From Actimicrobium sp034313845 (GTDB taxonomy: Bacteria; Pseudomonadota; Gammaproteobacteria; Burkholderiales; Burkholderiaceae_D), in the NCBI RefSeq assembly GCF_034313845.1, contig NZ_JAVIWN010000004.1: a stretch of 64,000 bases of DNA; one strand, 5' to 3'. The notes under the pieces are model-generated. The model was given only the letters and a program-made list of their open reading frames with translations, did not search any database and had not been told where the DNA came from. The position numbers were made by a program, and so were the translations under genes. This document shows, piece after piece, positions 24,231 through 33,459 of the stretch. Within the stretch, counting starts at the first letter, position 1. Each line of letters starts with the position of its first letter.

Positions 24231-24662
24231 TCAAAAATCTTTCAAAGTGGCACCAGCTCGATTGACCCGCATCACAGCCAGCTTTCTCAGGACAGCCAGC
24301 TTGGCGAATTGGTCTGACGCCTCCTCGACCAGCGCTGAACTTTGTTGCGTCACACTATCAATATGGAAAGTGGCCTGGTTGATCTGCTCCATGACGACAA
24401 TCTGCTCACGACTGAAAGCCATGATGTCAGTCGCATGCCGCGCGCTGCGGACAGCCTCATCCAACGTAGTCTCGGCCTCCCCGGCCAAACGTGGCCCGGC
24501 ATCAACTTTTTCAGCCAAATCATTGATCAAGCCCTTGATCTCTTTTGCCGCTCCCGCCAAACGCTCCACCAGATTACGCACTTCAGTGGCCAGCACTGCA
24601 AAACCCCTTCCTTGTGCGTCAGCACTGGCGGCTCTCACCGTCGCGTTGAGCGCAAGAATCAG
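24231..24662 (-). pseudogene. Chemoreceptor remnant (C-terminal signalling fragment)
   Basis: About 140 codons homologous to the distal half of a chemoreceptor signalling domain. It opens in the middle of the hairpin tip with ILALNATVRAASADAQGRGF, where intact receptors in this window have [20 protein letters not shown]. It continues through RLAGAAKEIKGLI and QQSSALVEEASDQF to LKDF and a stop. There is no start, TM, HAMP or ligand domain, and upstream sequence up to the tRNA terminator is unrelated. Several conserved tip residues are altered and the terminal pentapeptide is eroded. It is most likely a decayed duplicate of receptor A or B. An internal start could still give a short protein, but I see no evidence for function. 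Confidence 0.8.
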
Positions 24663-24768
24663 AAGAGATAAGTCATTCGCCAGACAGACTCACCCTCAAT
24701 ACAAAATCAACGCACAATCCATTACCATTTAACTTAAGAAATCAATGCATGCAAAGAACACGGCACGC

Positions 24769-24799
24769 AAAAAAAAGCCCTTGTTTCCAAGGGCTTTTT
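24769..24799 (-). terminator. Rho-independent terminator after tRNA-Ser
   Basis: AAAAAGCCCTT (24772-24782) pairs with AAGGGCTTTTT (24789-24799) around a 6-base loop. On the minus strand the stem is followed by a T-run. It lies 10 bases past the tRNA-Ser 3' end. Confidence 0.8.
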
Positions 24800-24809
24800 C
24801 TTTTCAATC

Positions 24810-24902
24810 TGGCGGAGACGGTGAGATTCGAACTCACGATACAGGTATAAGCCGTATGCATCCTTAGCAGGGATGTGCCTTCGGCCACTCGGCCACGTCT
24901 CC
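24810..24902 (-). tRNA. tRNA-Ser (anticodon GCU)
   Basis: 93-nucleotide class II tRNA with encoded CCA. The acceptor stem GGAGACG pairs with CGTCTCC, the anticodon stem-loop is CATCC-CTGCTAA-GGATG giving anticodon GCU (codons AGC/AGU), and there is a long variable arm (ACGGCTTATACCTGT region) and the T-arm GTGAGTTCGAATCTCAC. It lies 79 bases downstream of lysC, has its own promoter-like sequence and is followed by a terminator. The accA-tilS-lysC-tRNA-Ser order is common in Burkholderiales. Confidence 0.97.
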
Positions 24903-24943
24903 ACGCGTCAACAGGTCGTTAAACTCATTTCCGCAAGCATCGA

Positions 24944-24972
24944 ATCATAACTATTCAGGCCAGCTTGGTCAA
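24944..24972 (-). promoter_or_regulatory. Sigma-70-type promoter for tRNA-Ser
   Basis: On the minus strand TTGACC (24967-24972), 17 bases, TATGAT (24944-24949). This puts the start of transcription near 24937, about 35 bases before the mature tRNA. It sits in the short gap after the lysC stop. Confidence 0.6.
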
Positions 24973-24981
24973 TCAAACATT

Positions 24982-26232
24982 TCAGGCGCTTTCCAGTTCA
25001 AAGGCCTTGTGCAGCGCACGCACGGCGAGCTCCATGTATTTTTCGTCGATCAGTACCGATATCTTGATTTCGGAAGTCGAGATCATCAGGATATTGATGC
25101 CCTCTTCCGACAAGGTCCGGAACATTTGCGAAGCAATGCCGACGTGGCTGCGCATGCCGACACCAACGACCGACACCTTCGAGACTTTGGCATCGCCAGC
25201 AATACTGCCAGCACCAATATGCTCCTTGACGCTGGCATTGAGCACCTCCATCGAACGCTGGTACTCGCCGCGCGCGACGGTGAATGTGAAGTCTGTCTTG
25301 CCGGCGACTGACTGGTTCTGGATGATCATGTCGACTTCAATGTTCGCGTCGGCAACCGGACCCAGAATCTGATAAGCGATACCCGGACGATCCGGCACGC
25401 CCAGCACGGTGATCTTGGCTTCGTCACGATTGAAGGCGATACCAGTGATGGCGGCTTGTTCCATATTTGTGTCTTCCTCAAACGAAATCAGGGTCCCGGA
25501 GCGGGCTTCTATTTCCAGCGGCAACATCGGGTCGGTCATCGAAGACAGCACCCGGGTTGGCATCTTGTAATTACCGGCGAACTCCACCGAGCGGATCTGC
25601 AATATTTTTGACCCGAGCGAAGCCATTTCCAGCATCTCTTCAAAGGTCACGGTATTGAGGCGACGAGCGTCGGTCACCACACGTGGATCGGTAGTGTAGA
25701 CGCCGTCGACATCAGTGAAAATCAGGCACTCTTCGGCTTTCATTGCCACCGCGATCGCCACTGCGGAGGTGTCGGAACCACCGCGACCGAGCGTGGAGAT
25801 ATTACCGTCAGGATCAACACCTTGAAAACCGGTGATGATCACGATGCGACCGGCGTCGAGGTCATTGCGCACCTTGGCATCGTCGATCGATTGGATACGC
25901 GCTTTGGTGAAAGCAGAATCCGTCTTGATCGCCACCTGCCAGCCGGCATACGACACGGCATCCTTGCCGATTGCTTTTAACGCCATTGCCAGCAATGCCA
26001 CCGAAACCTGCTCTCCGGTCGACGCCAGCATGTCCATTTCACGCGGATCGGGTTGCGACATCAGCTCTTTGGCCATGCCCAGCAAACGGTTGGTTTCACC
26101 GGACATTGCCGACGGCACCACCACGACCTGAAAACCAGCGTCATGCCACTTGGCAACTCGCAAGGCAACATTCTTGATACGCTCGGTCGAGCCCATCGAT
26201 GTGCCACCATATTTGTGAACGATTAATGCCAT
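24982..26232 (-). CDS. lysC: Aspartate kinase
   Basis: 416-residue aspartokinase, the first step of the lysine/threonine/methionine pathway. The kinase domain (1 to about 245) begins MALIVHKYGGTSMG and contains GFQGVDPDGNISTLGRGGSD. Two ACT domains follow (about 265-410: ITVLGVPDRPGIAYQIL and VSVVGVGMRSHVGIA), the usual site of allosteric inhibition by lysine/threonine. I start at the ATG at 26232, the standard start in relatives; in-frame codons upstream add 14 poorly supported residues. No lysine riboswitch or leader peptide was recognised in the 99-base gap to tilS. Confidence 0.96.
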   Translation of the reverse strand: MALIVHKYGGTSMGSTERIKNVALRVAKWHDAGFQVVVVPSAMSGETNRLLGMAKELMSQPDPREMDMLASTGEQVSVALLAMALKAIGKDAVSYAGWQVAIKTDSAFTKARIQSIDDAKVRNDLDAGRIVIITGFQGVDPDGNISTLGRGGSDTSAVAIAVAMKAEECLIFTDVDGVYTTDPRVVTDARRLNTVTFEEMLEMASLGSKILQIRSVEFAGNYKMPTRVLSSMTDPMLPLEIEARSGTLISFEEDTNMEQAAITGIAFNRDEAKITVLGVPDRPGIAYQILGPVADANIEVDMIIQNQSVAGKTDFTFTVARGEYQRSMEVLNASVKEHIGAGSIAGDAKVSKVSVVGVGMRSHVGIASQMFRTLSEEGINILMISTSEIKISVLIDEKYMELAVRALHKAFELESA

Positions 26233-26331
26233 AGGAGTGAGGGTAGATACTGCTTGCGTTAAAAAAGACATCAAAAAAAGAGTCGTCGACTGTACCCGCT
26301 GCGAGACGAAATGACAAGCACCCTGGCAATA

Positions 26332-27735
26332 TCAATCCGCCGCAAAAACCCATCGCAGGGCAATACGCGGCTCGTCCACCGTGCTGAAATGATGGCAATC
26401 CATGCCTACGCCCGCAGCAAACAGCAGCTTCTTTCCGACCCGAACGACCGGCAATCGCTCACGCTCCCATGCCGGGACATTGCCTGCCTGATAGTGATAT
26501 TTCAGGGCTCGGGTCGAACGGTTGGGCGCAGGCTTGAGACGTTCACCGCCGCTACGCAAACTGATTGCCAGCGCTTGCTCGTTCAACCAGCTCGCCGCAA
26601 CACCCTGCTCCGCGCCTTCAAACAGAAGTGATCCATTCAAATCAGGAAAATCCAGCCGGGCTTCCCCACGCCAGTGAAAGTCGATGACCGGCAACTCCTC
26701 GGGATCAAACTCGATCCGGTGCGGCGTGATGAACACGTGGTCACGATGGCGGCGGATGTGGCAATCGACATGCGTGACGCAAAGTTGGGCGTCCGGCTTG
26801 GCCTCGAACAATTGCGTGCGCATTTCATGCAGCCATGATGTCGATGGCATACGTACGCCGCGTGAACCAAACCAGTAACGCAGCAGGTTATCCGCACGAT
26901 CGGCGCTGAGTGTGCGCAAACAGCTAATGTCAAGTGCTTCGCCGACAGCGCATAACGCGAGGTCTTGCGTGGCCAGTTCGATCAGCAGACGCTGCGCCGC
27001 CTGGGCGTGACTGGCGGTGCGTGCAAGGCGATGCTGGAAGCCGGGAAAAAATCGCGCTAGCGCTGGCATGACTTCATGACGCAGTGCATTGCGGGCATAG
27101 CGTGTATCGAGGTTGGACGCATCATCGACATGGACAATCCCCTCCCTCGCGACAAATCCGGCCAACTGCTCGCGCGACAGCGACAACAACGGACGCGCCA
27201 TCACCAATGTGGAATCGCCCAGCAGATCAGGCGCGCAATTGGCCGTGTCCATGCCTGACAATCCGGCCACGCCAGAACCACGCAACAGTTGCAGCAACAC
27301 TGTTTCGGCCTGGTCATCCTGATGATGCGCGGTCAGCAGCAAGGGCACATTGTGGTCACGACACAGTGCACCAAGTGCCGCATAACGGCTGCAACGTGCA
27401 GCGGCCTCGATGCCACTGGCACCGGCATCGGCAAGCTGCACCCGCTGCGCAGCAAAAGTGATACCCAGCCGGGCGCACTCGGTGGCGCAATGCTGTACCC
27501 AGGCGTCGGCGTCCACACTGAGCCCGTGATGAACATGGAAGGCGAACAGTCGCGTGCCGCTTTTTTGAGCATGCCGATGCGCCAGATGCAGCAGCGCCGA
27601 TGAATCGAGACCGCCGCTGTAAGCGATCGCCACGACGTCAGCGCGAGCCGGAGCAGAAAGGACAACGCGCGCCCGGATTATTGCGAGTGCGCGTTCAAAG
27701 ACATCATCGATGCCAAGTATTTGCTGATTTTTCAA
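26332..27735 (-). CDS. tilS: tRNA(Ile)-lysidine synthase
   Basis: 467-residue PP-loop ATPase that converts C34 of the CAU-anticodon tRNA-Ile to lysidine, so that the tRNA reads AUA. The PP-loop motif AYSGGLDSSALLHL is near residue 30. The N-terminal synthase domain (to about 215) is followed by TilS substrate-binding and C-terminal domains (ISLRSGGERLKPAPNRSTR). Start is a TTG at 27735 with GAGGTGG upstream; no ATG is available near the expected N-terminus. It lies 14 bases downstream of accA. Confidence 0.94.
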   Translation of the reverse strand: MKNQQILGIDDVFERALAIIRARVVLSAPARADVVAIAYSGGLDSSALLHLAHRHAQKSGTRLFAFHVHHGLSVDADAWVQHCATECARLGITFAAQRVQLADAGASGIEAAARCSRYAALGALCRDHNVPLLLTAHHQDDQAETVLLQLLRGSGVAGLSGMDTANCAPDLLGDSTLVMARPLLSLSREQLAGFVAREGIVHVDDASNLDTRYARNALRHEVMPALARFFPGFQHRLARTASHAQAAQRLLIELATQDLALCAVGEALDISCLRTLSADRADNLLRYWFGSRGVRMPSTSWLHEMRTQLFEAKPDAQLCVTHVDCHIRRHRDHVFITPHRIEFDPEELPVIDFHWRGEARLDFPDLNGSLLFEGAEQGVAASWLNEQALAISLRSGGERLKPAPNRSTRALKYHYQAGNVPAWERERLPVVRVGKKLLFAAGVGMDCHHFSTVDEPRIALRWVFAAD

Positions 27736-27749
27736 GACGAATTACCACC

Positions 27750-28724
27750 TCATTCCGGCGCAGCGATTTCCTTGAATTTGCCATAGCTCAGCAACTTCTC
27801 ATGGCGTGCCGTAATCAAGTCCTTGGTCTTGATCCCGATAAACTGGCGCAAGGTATCGGCCAGTGCACGCTTGAGCATCGAGGCCATCAACTTCGGGTCG
27901 CGGTGCGCGCCACCGAGCGGTTCATTGACAATCTTGTCGATCAGGTTAATGGCTTTCAACCGATGCGCGGTCAACCCGAGTGCTTCGGCAGCATCCGATG
28001 CACGCTCTGCCGTCTTCCACAAAATCGATGCGCAACCTTCGGGGGAAATCACCGAGTAAGTCGCGTATTGCAGCATCAGCACCGCATCACCCACCGCAAT
28101 GGCCAACGCACCACCGGAGCCGCCTTCGCCAATGATGGTCGCAATCAGCGGTACTTTCAGCTCTGCCATCGCATACAGGTTGTGACCGATCGCTTCGGAT
28201 TGGCCACGCTCTTCGGCATCGATACCGGGAAATGCACCGGGCGTATCGACAAAGGTAAAGATTGGCAGGCCGAATTTTTCGGCGACTTTCATCAGGCGCA
28301 ATGCCTTGCGATAACCTTCAGGCTTGGGCATGCCGAAGTTGCGCAACGCACGCTCCTTGGTGTCACGGCCTTTTTGATGTCCGATCACCATGCAGGCCTG
28401 ACCATTGAAACGAGCCAGGCCACCGATGATCGACAGGTCGTCGGCGTAACTGCGATCGCCATGTAGCTCATGGAAATCGGAGAAGATTTCATTGACGTAA
28501 TCCATCGTGTACGGTCGCTGCGGATGGCGCGCGATCTGCGACACTTGCCATGGCGTGAGCTTGGCATAGATATCCTTGGTCAACTGCTGGCTTTTCTTGG
28601 CCAGCCTGTCGATTTCTTCCGAAATATCAACAGCAGAATCATCCTGCACAAAACGCAATTCTTCGATCTTCGAATCCAGTTCGGCGATCGGCGTTTCAAA
28701 TGACAGGAAAGTTGTTTTTGTCAT
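27750..28724 (-). CDS. accA: Acetyl-CoA carboxylase carboxyltransferase, alpha subunit
   Basis: 324-residue alpha subunit of the carboxyltransferase that makes malonyl-CoA for fatty acid synthesis with AccD and biotinyl-AccB. Recognised from FETPIAELDSKIEELRF, PQRPYTMDYVNEIFSDF, FVDTPGAFPGIDAEERGQ and GEGGSGGALAIAVGD. Length matches the E. coli protein (319). The ATG at 28724 has AAGGGA about 6 bases upstream. accD is not in view, as usual. Confidence 0.97.
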   Translation of the reverse strand: MTKTTFLSFETPIAELDSKIEELRFVQDDSAVDISEEIDRLAKKSQQLTKDIYAKLTPWQVSQIARHPQRPYTMDYVNEIFSDFHELHGDRSYADDLSIIGGLARFNGQACMVIGHQKGRDTKERALRNFGMPKPEGYRKALRLMKVAEKFGLPIFTFVDTPGAFPGIDAEERGQSEAIGHNLYAMAELKVPLIATIIGEGGSGGALAIAVGDAVLMLQYATYSVISPEGCASILWKTAERASDAAEALGLTAHRLKAINLIDKIVNEPLGGAHRDPKLMASMLKRALADTLRQFIGIKTKDLITARHEKLLSYGKFKEIAAPE

Positions 28725-28774
28725 CGTGTTCCCTTTTTGTTTCAACACATGGTGAGTCTGAAAACCCGGAAAAA

Positions 28775-29425
28775 TCAATAAATGACCGGCACGGGTTCAA
28801 GGCTACGCCACAAATACCATGTTGCAACCGTGCGCCACGGCTCCCAATTGGCCGATACCTCACGGGCATCGCTACGTGACACCGGTTCGCCGGAAAAATA
28901 ATTCAGGCTGATACCGTTGAGCAGACCAACGTCATCCAGGGGCAGGATATTGGGACGCAGCAGATTAAAGATCAAGAACATTTCGGCGGTCCATCGACCG
29001 ATACCGCGAATCTGGATCAGTTCGGCGATGACCGCTTCATCATCCATGTCAACCCACTTGTCCGCATGCACGCGCTTGGCCTTGAAATGCTCTGCCAGAT
29101 CAATAATGTAGTCGACCTTTCGCTTGGACAAACCGCAACCTGCCAGATCCGTAGCACCAGCCTTGACTACTTGACTCGGGGTCGACTTCGGACACACCAG
29201 CAGGAAACGCTGCCATGCAGCCTCGGCGGACTTCACCGAAATCTGCTGCCCGATAATCGACCGCGCCAGCGTGACGAATGGCTCCCCGCGCCCGGTCAGA
29301 TGCACATCACCAAATTGCGGGATGAGCTTGCGCATGATGCGATCGCGCTTCATCAATTCGATCTTGGCATCGTCCCAGTAGGTCGGCGCGCCCAGTTGTC
29401 CGGCTGTTTCCATCAAATTTGCCAT
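28775..29425 (-). CDS. alkA: DNA-3-methyladenine glycosylase II (AlkA-type, HhH-GPD)
   Basis: 216-residue base-excision glycosylase of the helix-hairpin-helix GPD superfamily, which removes alkylated bases. The fold signature is present: ARSIIGQQISVKSAEAAW, the HhH motif LIQIRGIGRWTAEMF, and the catalytic aspartate segment ILPLDDVGLL. There is no C-terminal Fe-S cluster and no N-terminal Ada domain. It starts just after cysS at the ATG at 29425; another ATG at 29446 would overlap the cysS 3' end. Coupling with cysS and accA is positional and reflects a conserved betaproteobacterial order. Confidence 0.88.
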   Translation of the reverse strand: MANLMETAGQLGAPTYWDDAKIELMKRDRIMRKLIPQFGDVHLTGRGEPFVTLARSIIGQQISVKSAEAAWQRFLLVCPKSTPSQVVKAGATDLAGCGLSKRKVDYIIDLAEHFKAKRVHADKWVDMDDEAVIAELIQIRGIGRWTAEMFLIFNLLRPNILPLDDVGLLNGISLNYFSGEPVSRSDAREVSANWEPWRTVATWYLWRSLEPVPVIY

Positions 29426-29430
29426 ACCGC

Positions 29431-30825
29431 CTACGCCCTTCGCCATTCGGTCACGTTGCCCGGCTTGTCTTCCAGCAGGATGCCTGCCGCGACCAGTTCA
29501 TCGCGCAGGCGGTCTGCGGTCGCATAGTCACGGGCGAGTTTGGCAGCAATACGGGCGGCAATTTTTTCTGCGATCTGCGCGTTGTCTTCTTCGCTGACCG
29601 TCTTACCGTGGCCACTTTGCAGAAATTCCTGCGGGCTGCGTTCGAGCAAACCCAGCACGGCCGCCAGATGACGCAATTGACCGGCCAGCGCCGCATCGCC
29701 GCTGCGATTGATTTCTGTCGTCAGGTCGAACAGCACGGCCAGCGCAAGCGGCGTATTGAAGTCGTCATCCATGGCTTCGGCAAAACGCCGGGGATACGGC
29801 AAGGTCCAGTCCAGCCCGTCGTGCGACGGCACGACATCATTGAGTGCCTTGTACAGCCGGGTCAGCGCCACCCGCGCATCGTCAAGATGCGTGTCCGAGT
29901 AATTTAACGGACTGCGGTAGTGCGCGCGCAAAATGAAGAAGCGCAGGACTTCGGCATCGTAGTTGGCCAGCACATCACGGATCAGGAAAAAATTGTCGAG
30001 CGACTTGGACATTTTTTCATTGTCGATGCGGACGTGTCCGTTATGCAGCCAGTAATTGGCAAACGGTTTGTCGTTGGCCCCTTCGGACTGGGCAATTTCG
30101 TTTTCGTGATGCGGGAACTGCAGGTCCGTACCACCGCCATGAATATCGAATTGTTCACCGAGCAGCGCGCACGCCATGGCTGAACATTCGATGTGCCAGC
30201 CAGGACGGCCAACGCCCCAAGGCGAAGACCATTTGGCATCCTCAGGCTCGCTCTCCTTGGCTGCTTTCCAGAGTACGAAATCGAGCGGATCGCGCTTGCC
30301 CGTGTTGACATCAACCCGTTCACCGGCGCGCAAATCGTCGAGCGACTTGCCAGATAACTTGCCGTAGCCGGGAAAATCACGCACTGAATAATTCACGTCG
30401 CCGTCATCGCCCTGATAAGCCAAACCCTTTGACTGGAGACGCGAAATCATGTCGAGCATCTGTGGCACATAGTGCGTGGCGCGTGGCGCATCGGTTGGCG
30501 GCAGAATGCCCAATGCGGCGGTATCGTCGGCCATCGCATCGATGAAACGGCTTGTCAGCGAAGCAATCGACTCACCATTTTCGACAGCACGGCGAATAAT
30601 TTTGTCATCAATATCGGTAATGTTACGGACATAGGTAACGCTGTAGCCGGATGCACGCAGCCACCGGTACACGACATCGAATGCCAGCATCATCCGGCCA
30701 TGGCCGATGTGGCAGTAATCATAGATTGTCATGCCGCAGACGTACATCCGTACCTGGCCCGGCACGAGCGGTAAAAATGGCTGTTTTTCACGCGCCAGCG
30801 TATTGTAAATTTTCAGGGAAGTCAT
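29431..30825 (-). CDS. cysS: Cysteinyl-tRNA synthetase
   Basis: 464-residue class I aminoacyl-tRNA synthetase. The HIGH-type motif CHIGHGR (around residues 38-44) follows the zinc cysteine C30 (MYVCGMTIYDY). Further zinc ligands lie around HIECSAMAC and HHENEIAQSE. The KMSKS loop is EKMSKSLDNFF. The C-terminal DALR-type helical domain (about 340-464) is complete. The ATG at 30825 is used; an in-frame TTG two codons earlier is less likely. Confidence 0.97.
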   Translation of the reverse strand: MTSLKIYNTLAREKQPFLPLVPGQVRMYVCGMTIYDYCHIGHGRMMLAFDVVYRWLRASGYSVTYVRNITDIDDKIIRRAVENGESIASLTSRFIDAMADDTAALGILPPTDAPRATHYVPQMLDMISRLQSKGLAYQGDDGDVNYSVRDFPGYGKLSGKSLDDLRAGERVDVNTGKRDPLDFVLWKAAKESEPEDAKWSSPWGVGRPGWHIECSAMACALLGEQFDIHGGGTDLQFPHHENEIAQSEGANDKPFANYWLHNGHVRIDNEKMSKSLDNFFLIRDVLANYDAEVLRFFILRAHYRSPLNYSDTHLDDARVALTRLYKALNDVVPSHDGLDWTLPYPRRFAEAMDDDFNTPLALAVLFDLTTEINRSGDAALAGQLRHLAAVLGLLERSPQEFLQSGHGKTVSEEDNAQIAEKIAARIAAKLARDYATADRLRDELVAAGILLEDKPGNVTEWRRA

Positions 30826-30993
30826 AGGCAAATGCCGGCTTTGGAAGTGAGGGTTGCATGGCGAGCGTTGGTAACGATCTCGCAGCTGTTAAGTTGCTCG
30901 ATAGGCACGAAAAGCGCACTCACCAAAACCCTTTTAGTTGGCTAATTTTGATAGTATGTTGCTTTCCGCAGAAGTATATCACCTAAAAAAACC

Positions 30994-32181
30994 ATGCAAC
31001 TCACGCCCCGACCGTCCTTTTCGCCATCCCTGAACTCAGGCTTCAGTAAATTTTTTGCAATTTCGATGCTCTCAGCAGCGCTGTTCACACCGCGCGCTTT
31101 CGCCGATAGTCTGACCGACATCAATGCCCTGGTCCGAGCCGGACAGTTCGGCGAGGCGATAACGAAAGTCGACTCGGCACTGCTACAGACACCACGCGAC
31201 AAGCAATTACGCTTCCTGAAAGGCGTGATTCTGACGGAGCAGAATAAGCCCGCTGAGGCGATCGCCGTCTTTACCAAACTGACCGAAGATTTCCCGGAAC
31301 TGCCGGAGCCATACAATAATCTTGCCGTGTTGTTCGCCGCAAGCGGCCAATATGACAAGGCTCGTGCCTCGCTGGAAATGGCGATTCGCACCAATCCTAC
31401 TTACTCCACCGCGCATGAAAACCTGGGCGACGTCTATGCCAAGCTCGCCAGCCAGGCTTATGACAAAGCGCTGCAACTCGATTCTGCCAACACGACCGCC
31501 AAAACCAAGCTGACAATGATCCGTACGCTGGTCGGTAACAATACCGGCGGCACCAATCCGAAAACTGGCGCACCGGCACCCGTTGCCACGGCCCCGACCA
31601 AACCGGCACCGGAAGCAGCAAAAGCACCGCCACCCGTTGCCACGGCCACAGCCAAACCCGCACCGGAAGCAGCAAAAGCACCGCCACCAGTCGTGGTTGC
31701 CAGGATCGAACCTAAACCGGCGACCAAGGTTGAAGCAAAGCCAGAGCCAAAAGCCGACGCCCCTGGCGTACCCGTAGCCAAGGTCGAGCCGAAGGCAAAA
31801 CCAGAACCGAAACCAGTAGCCAAAGCACCAGCAATCAACTCTGACCAGGAAGACATCACGAACGTAATCACCAGCTGGGCCAAGGCGTGGGCTGCCGAAG
31901 ACGTCACGGCATACCTTGGTTACTATGCAAATGACTTCCAGCCTGCCAATGGCATGTCGCGCAAAGCGTGGGTCGATCAACGGCACGCGCGAATCAAAGG
32001 CAATGACAACATCACCATCAAGATCGGCACGCCGAAAGTCACCATTAACGGCAACACGGCAACAGCAAGATTTCAACAGGAATACGACTCCAAGCAAGTG
32101 CATTCGAATGCGCCAAAAACGATGGTCATGACCAGGCAAGGTAATAAATGGTTGATTCAGCAGGAACGCACAGGTAGCTAA
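30994..32181 (+). CDS. Exported TPR protein with Pro/Ala linker and NTF2-like C-terminal domain
   Basis: 395-residue exported protein. A signal peptide ends near residue 38 (FAISMLSAALFTPRAFA). Three or so TPR units span about 40-170 (AVLFAASGQYDKARASLEMA is the clearest). Residues 185-285 are a low-complexity linker rich in Ala, Pro, Lys and Glu, partly built from two 54-base DNA repeats. The C-terminal 110 residues form an NTF2/SnoaL-like fold (WAKAWAAEDVTAYLGYYANDF to GNKWLIQQERT). The stop overlaps the start of the L,D-transpeptidase gene (TAATG), so the two are translationally coupled. It probably acts with that enzyme in the periplasm; the exact role is unknown. Confidence 0.8.
   Translation: MQLTPRPSFSPSLNSGFSKFFAISMLSAALFTPRAFADSLTDINALVRAGQFGEAITKVDSALLQTPRDKQLRFLKGVILTEQNKPAEAIAVFTKLTEDFPELPEPYNNLAVLFAASGQYDKARASLEMAIRTNPTYSTAHENLGDVYAKLASQAYDKALQLDSANTTAKTKLTMIRTLVGNNTGGTNPKTGAPAPVATAPTKPAPEAAKAPPPVATATAKPAPEAAKAPPPVVVARIEPKPATKVEAKPEPKADAPGVPVAKVEPKAKPEPKPVAKAPAINSDQEDITNVITSWAKAWAAEDVTAYLGYYANDFQPANGMSRKAWVDQRHARIKGNDNITIKIGTPKVTINGNTATARFQQEYDSKQVHSNAPKTMVMTRQGNKWLIQQERTGS
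31570..31677 (+). repeat. Two 54-base tandem repeats in the TPR protein gene
   Basis: Units 31570-31623 and 31624-31677 differ at only a few positions and start GCACCGCCACCCGTTGCC-like. Each codes for 18 residues of the linker (APPPVATATAKPAPEAAK-type), and a third, partial unit follows. The repeat keeps the reading frame, so copy number can change without breaking the gene. Confidence 0.85.
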
Positions 32182-33449
32182 TGGTCGGTTTGATAACATC
32201 TCTGAGGGCAGCGAAAAAGCTGGCCGATCGTTTTTTGATACCAGCACTGATGGCCACGTCATTTCTGGCGGCAGGGCCGGTCGCGGTGGTAGCGGCGGCA
32301 GCGGCGGGACGCATGCCGCTCCTGCCGCAACAGGCAAGCAACCCTGACACTGATCCTGACTCGCAACTGATCGCCATCTACAAAGACCTCGCTGCCAACA
32401 ACTTGCGCCGGGCGCAATCGCGGGTTGACGCACTGGTCGCCGCCTATCCTAATTTCCTGCTTGCGCAACTGGTCCGTGGCGACTTGCTGATGATGCATAC
32501 CAGCCCTGTCACTGGCCTCGGAACGTCGTCGAAAGGCGATCGGGACAAGCTCAACGACTTGCGAGAAGAAGCGATGGTACGGCTCAATTCGCTACGCGAA
32601 AGACCCGATCCGGATCTGGTGCCCCGTGCGCTGCTGAAACTGCGCGATGACCAGCGCTTTGCCTTCGTCGTCGACACTAGGCGTTCCCGACTCTACGTGT
32701 ACCAGAACGCGCACGGGCAGATCAAGCTGATGAACGACTACTACATCACGCAGGGCAAACTGGGCAGTAACAAACTCAAGGAAGGCGACCAGAAAACACC
32801 GGTCGGCGTCTATTACATCACCGGTCGACTGGGTCGCAACCGGCTGCCGGATTTTTATGGTGCCGGTGCACTACCCATCAACTATCCGAACGAATGGGAT
32901 CGCGTGAACGGACGCAGTGGCTCGGGTATCTGGCTGCATGGCACGCCATCCAATAGCTACAGCCGGCCACCACTGGCTTCGGATGGCTGCGTGGTGCTGA
33001 CTAATCCTGACCTTCTCAAGCTGTTTCGTACCGTTGATCCGGGCAAGACGCCGGTGGTCATCAGCGAACAGGTAGAATTCGTCTCCAGGAAAGCACTGAC
33101 AATAGAACGCGATGCCGCCGATGGACTGCTTGAAGAATGGAAACGCGACCTCGAAAGCCTGAGTACCCCGCGTTTCATGAACAATTACTCGACACAATTC
33201 AAATCGGCACTGGGTGAAGACCTGGCAACCTGGTCTGGCAAGCACGTGCAAATGATGGCGGGCATCACGGCGATAAGCATCAAGCTGGAAGACGTGACGA
33301 TGTTCTCTTATCCGGGTCAGAAGGGTTTGATCGTCAGCACGTTCACGCAGGCCTCCGCTTTGGGCAAAAAGCATACGTCGCAACGCAAACGCCAGTACTG
33401 GGCCAAAGAGGGCCGGAACTGGAAAATCGTTTATGAAGGCCTACTTTAA
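32181..33449 (+). CDS. L,D-transpeptidase (YkuD family) with NTF2-like C-terminal domain
   Basis: 422-residue exported peptidoglycan enzyme. A hydrophobic N-terminal signal/anchor (about 15-40) precedes a helical part (60-150). The YkuD catalytic domain (about 155-290) contains H253 in WLHGTPSN and the catalytic C270 in ASDGCVVL. The C-terminal 110 residues (LESLSTPRFMNNYSTQF to GRNWKIVYEGLL) resemble the NTF2-like domain at the end of the preceding TPR protein, an arrangement known for some proteobacterial L,D-transpeptidases. The likely function is 3-3 crosslinking or lipoprotein attachment to peptidoglycan; sequence alone does not decide. Confidence 0.88.
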   Translation: MVGLITSLRAAKKLADRFLIPALMATSFLAAGPVAVVAAAAAGRMPLLPQQASNPDTDPDSQLIAIYKDLAANNLRRAQSRVDALVAAYPNFLLAQLVRGDLLMMHTSPVTGLGTSSKGDRDKLNDLREEAMVRLNSLRERPDPDLVPRALLKLRDDQRFAFVVDTRRSRLYVYQNAHGQIKLMNDYYITQGKLGSNKLKEGDQKTPVGVYYITGRLGRNRLPDFYGAGALPINYPNEWDRVNGRSGSGIWLHGTPSNSYSRPPLASDGCVVLTNPDLLKLFRTVDPGKTPVVISEQVEFVSRKALTIERDAADGLLEEWKRDLESLSTPRFMNNYSTQFKSALGEDLATWSGKHVQMMAGITAISIKLEDVTMFSYPGQKGLIVSTFTQASALGKKHTSQRKRQYWAKEGRNWKIVYEGLL

Positions 33450-33459
33450 GGAGATCCAG

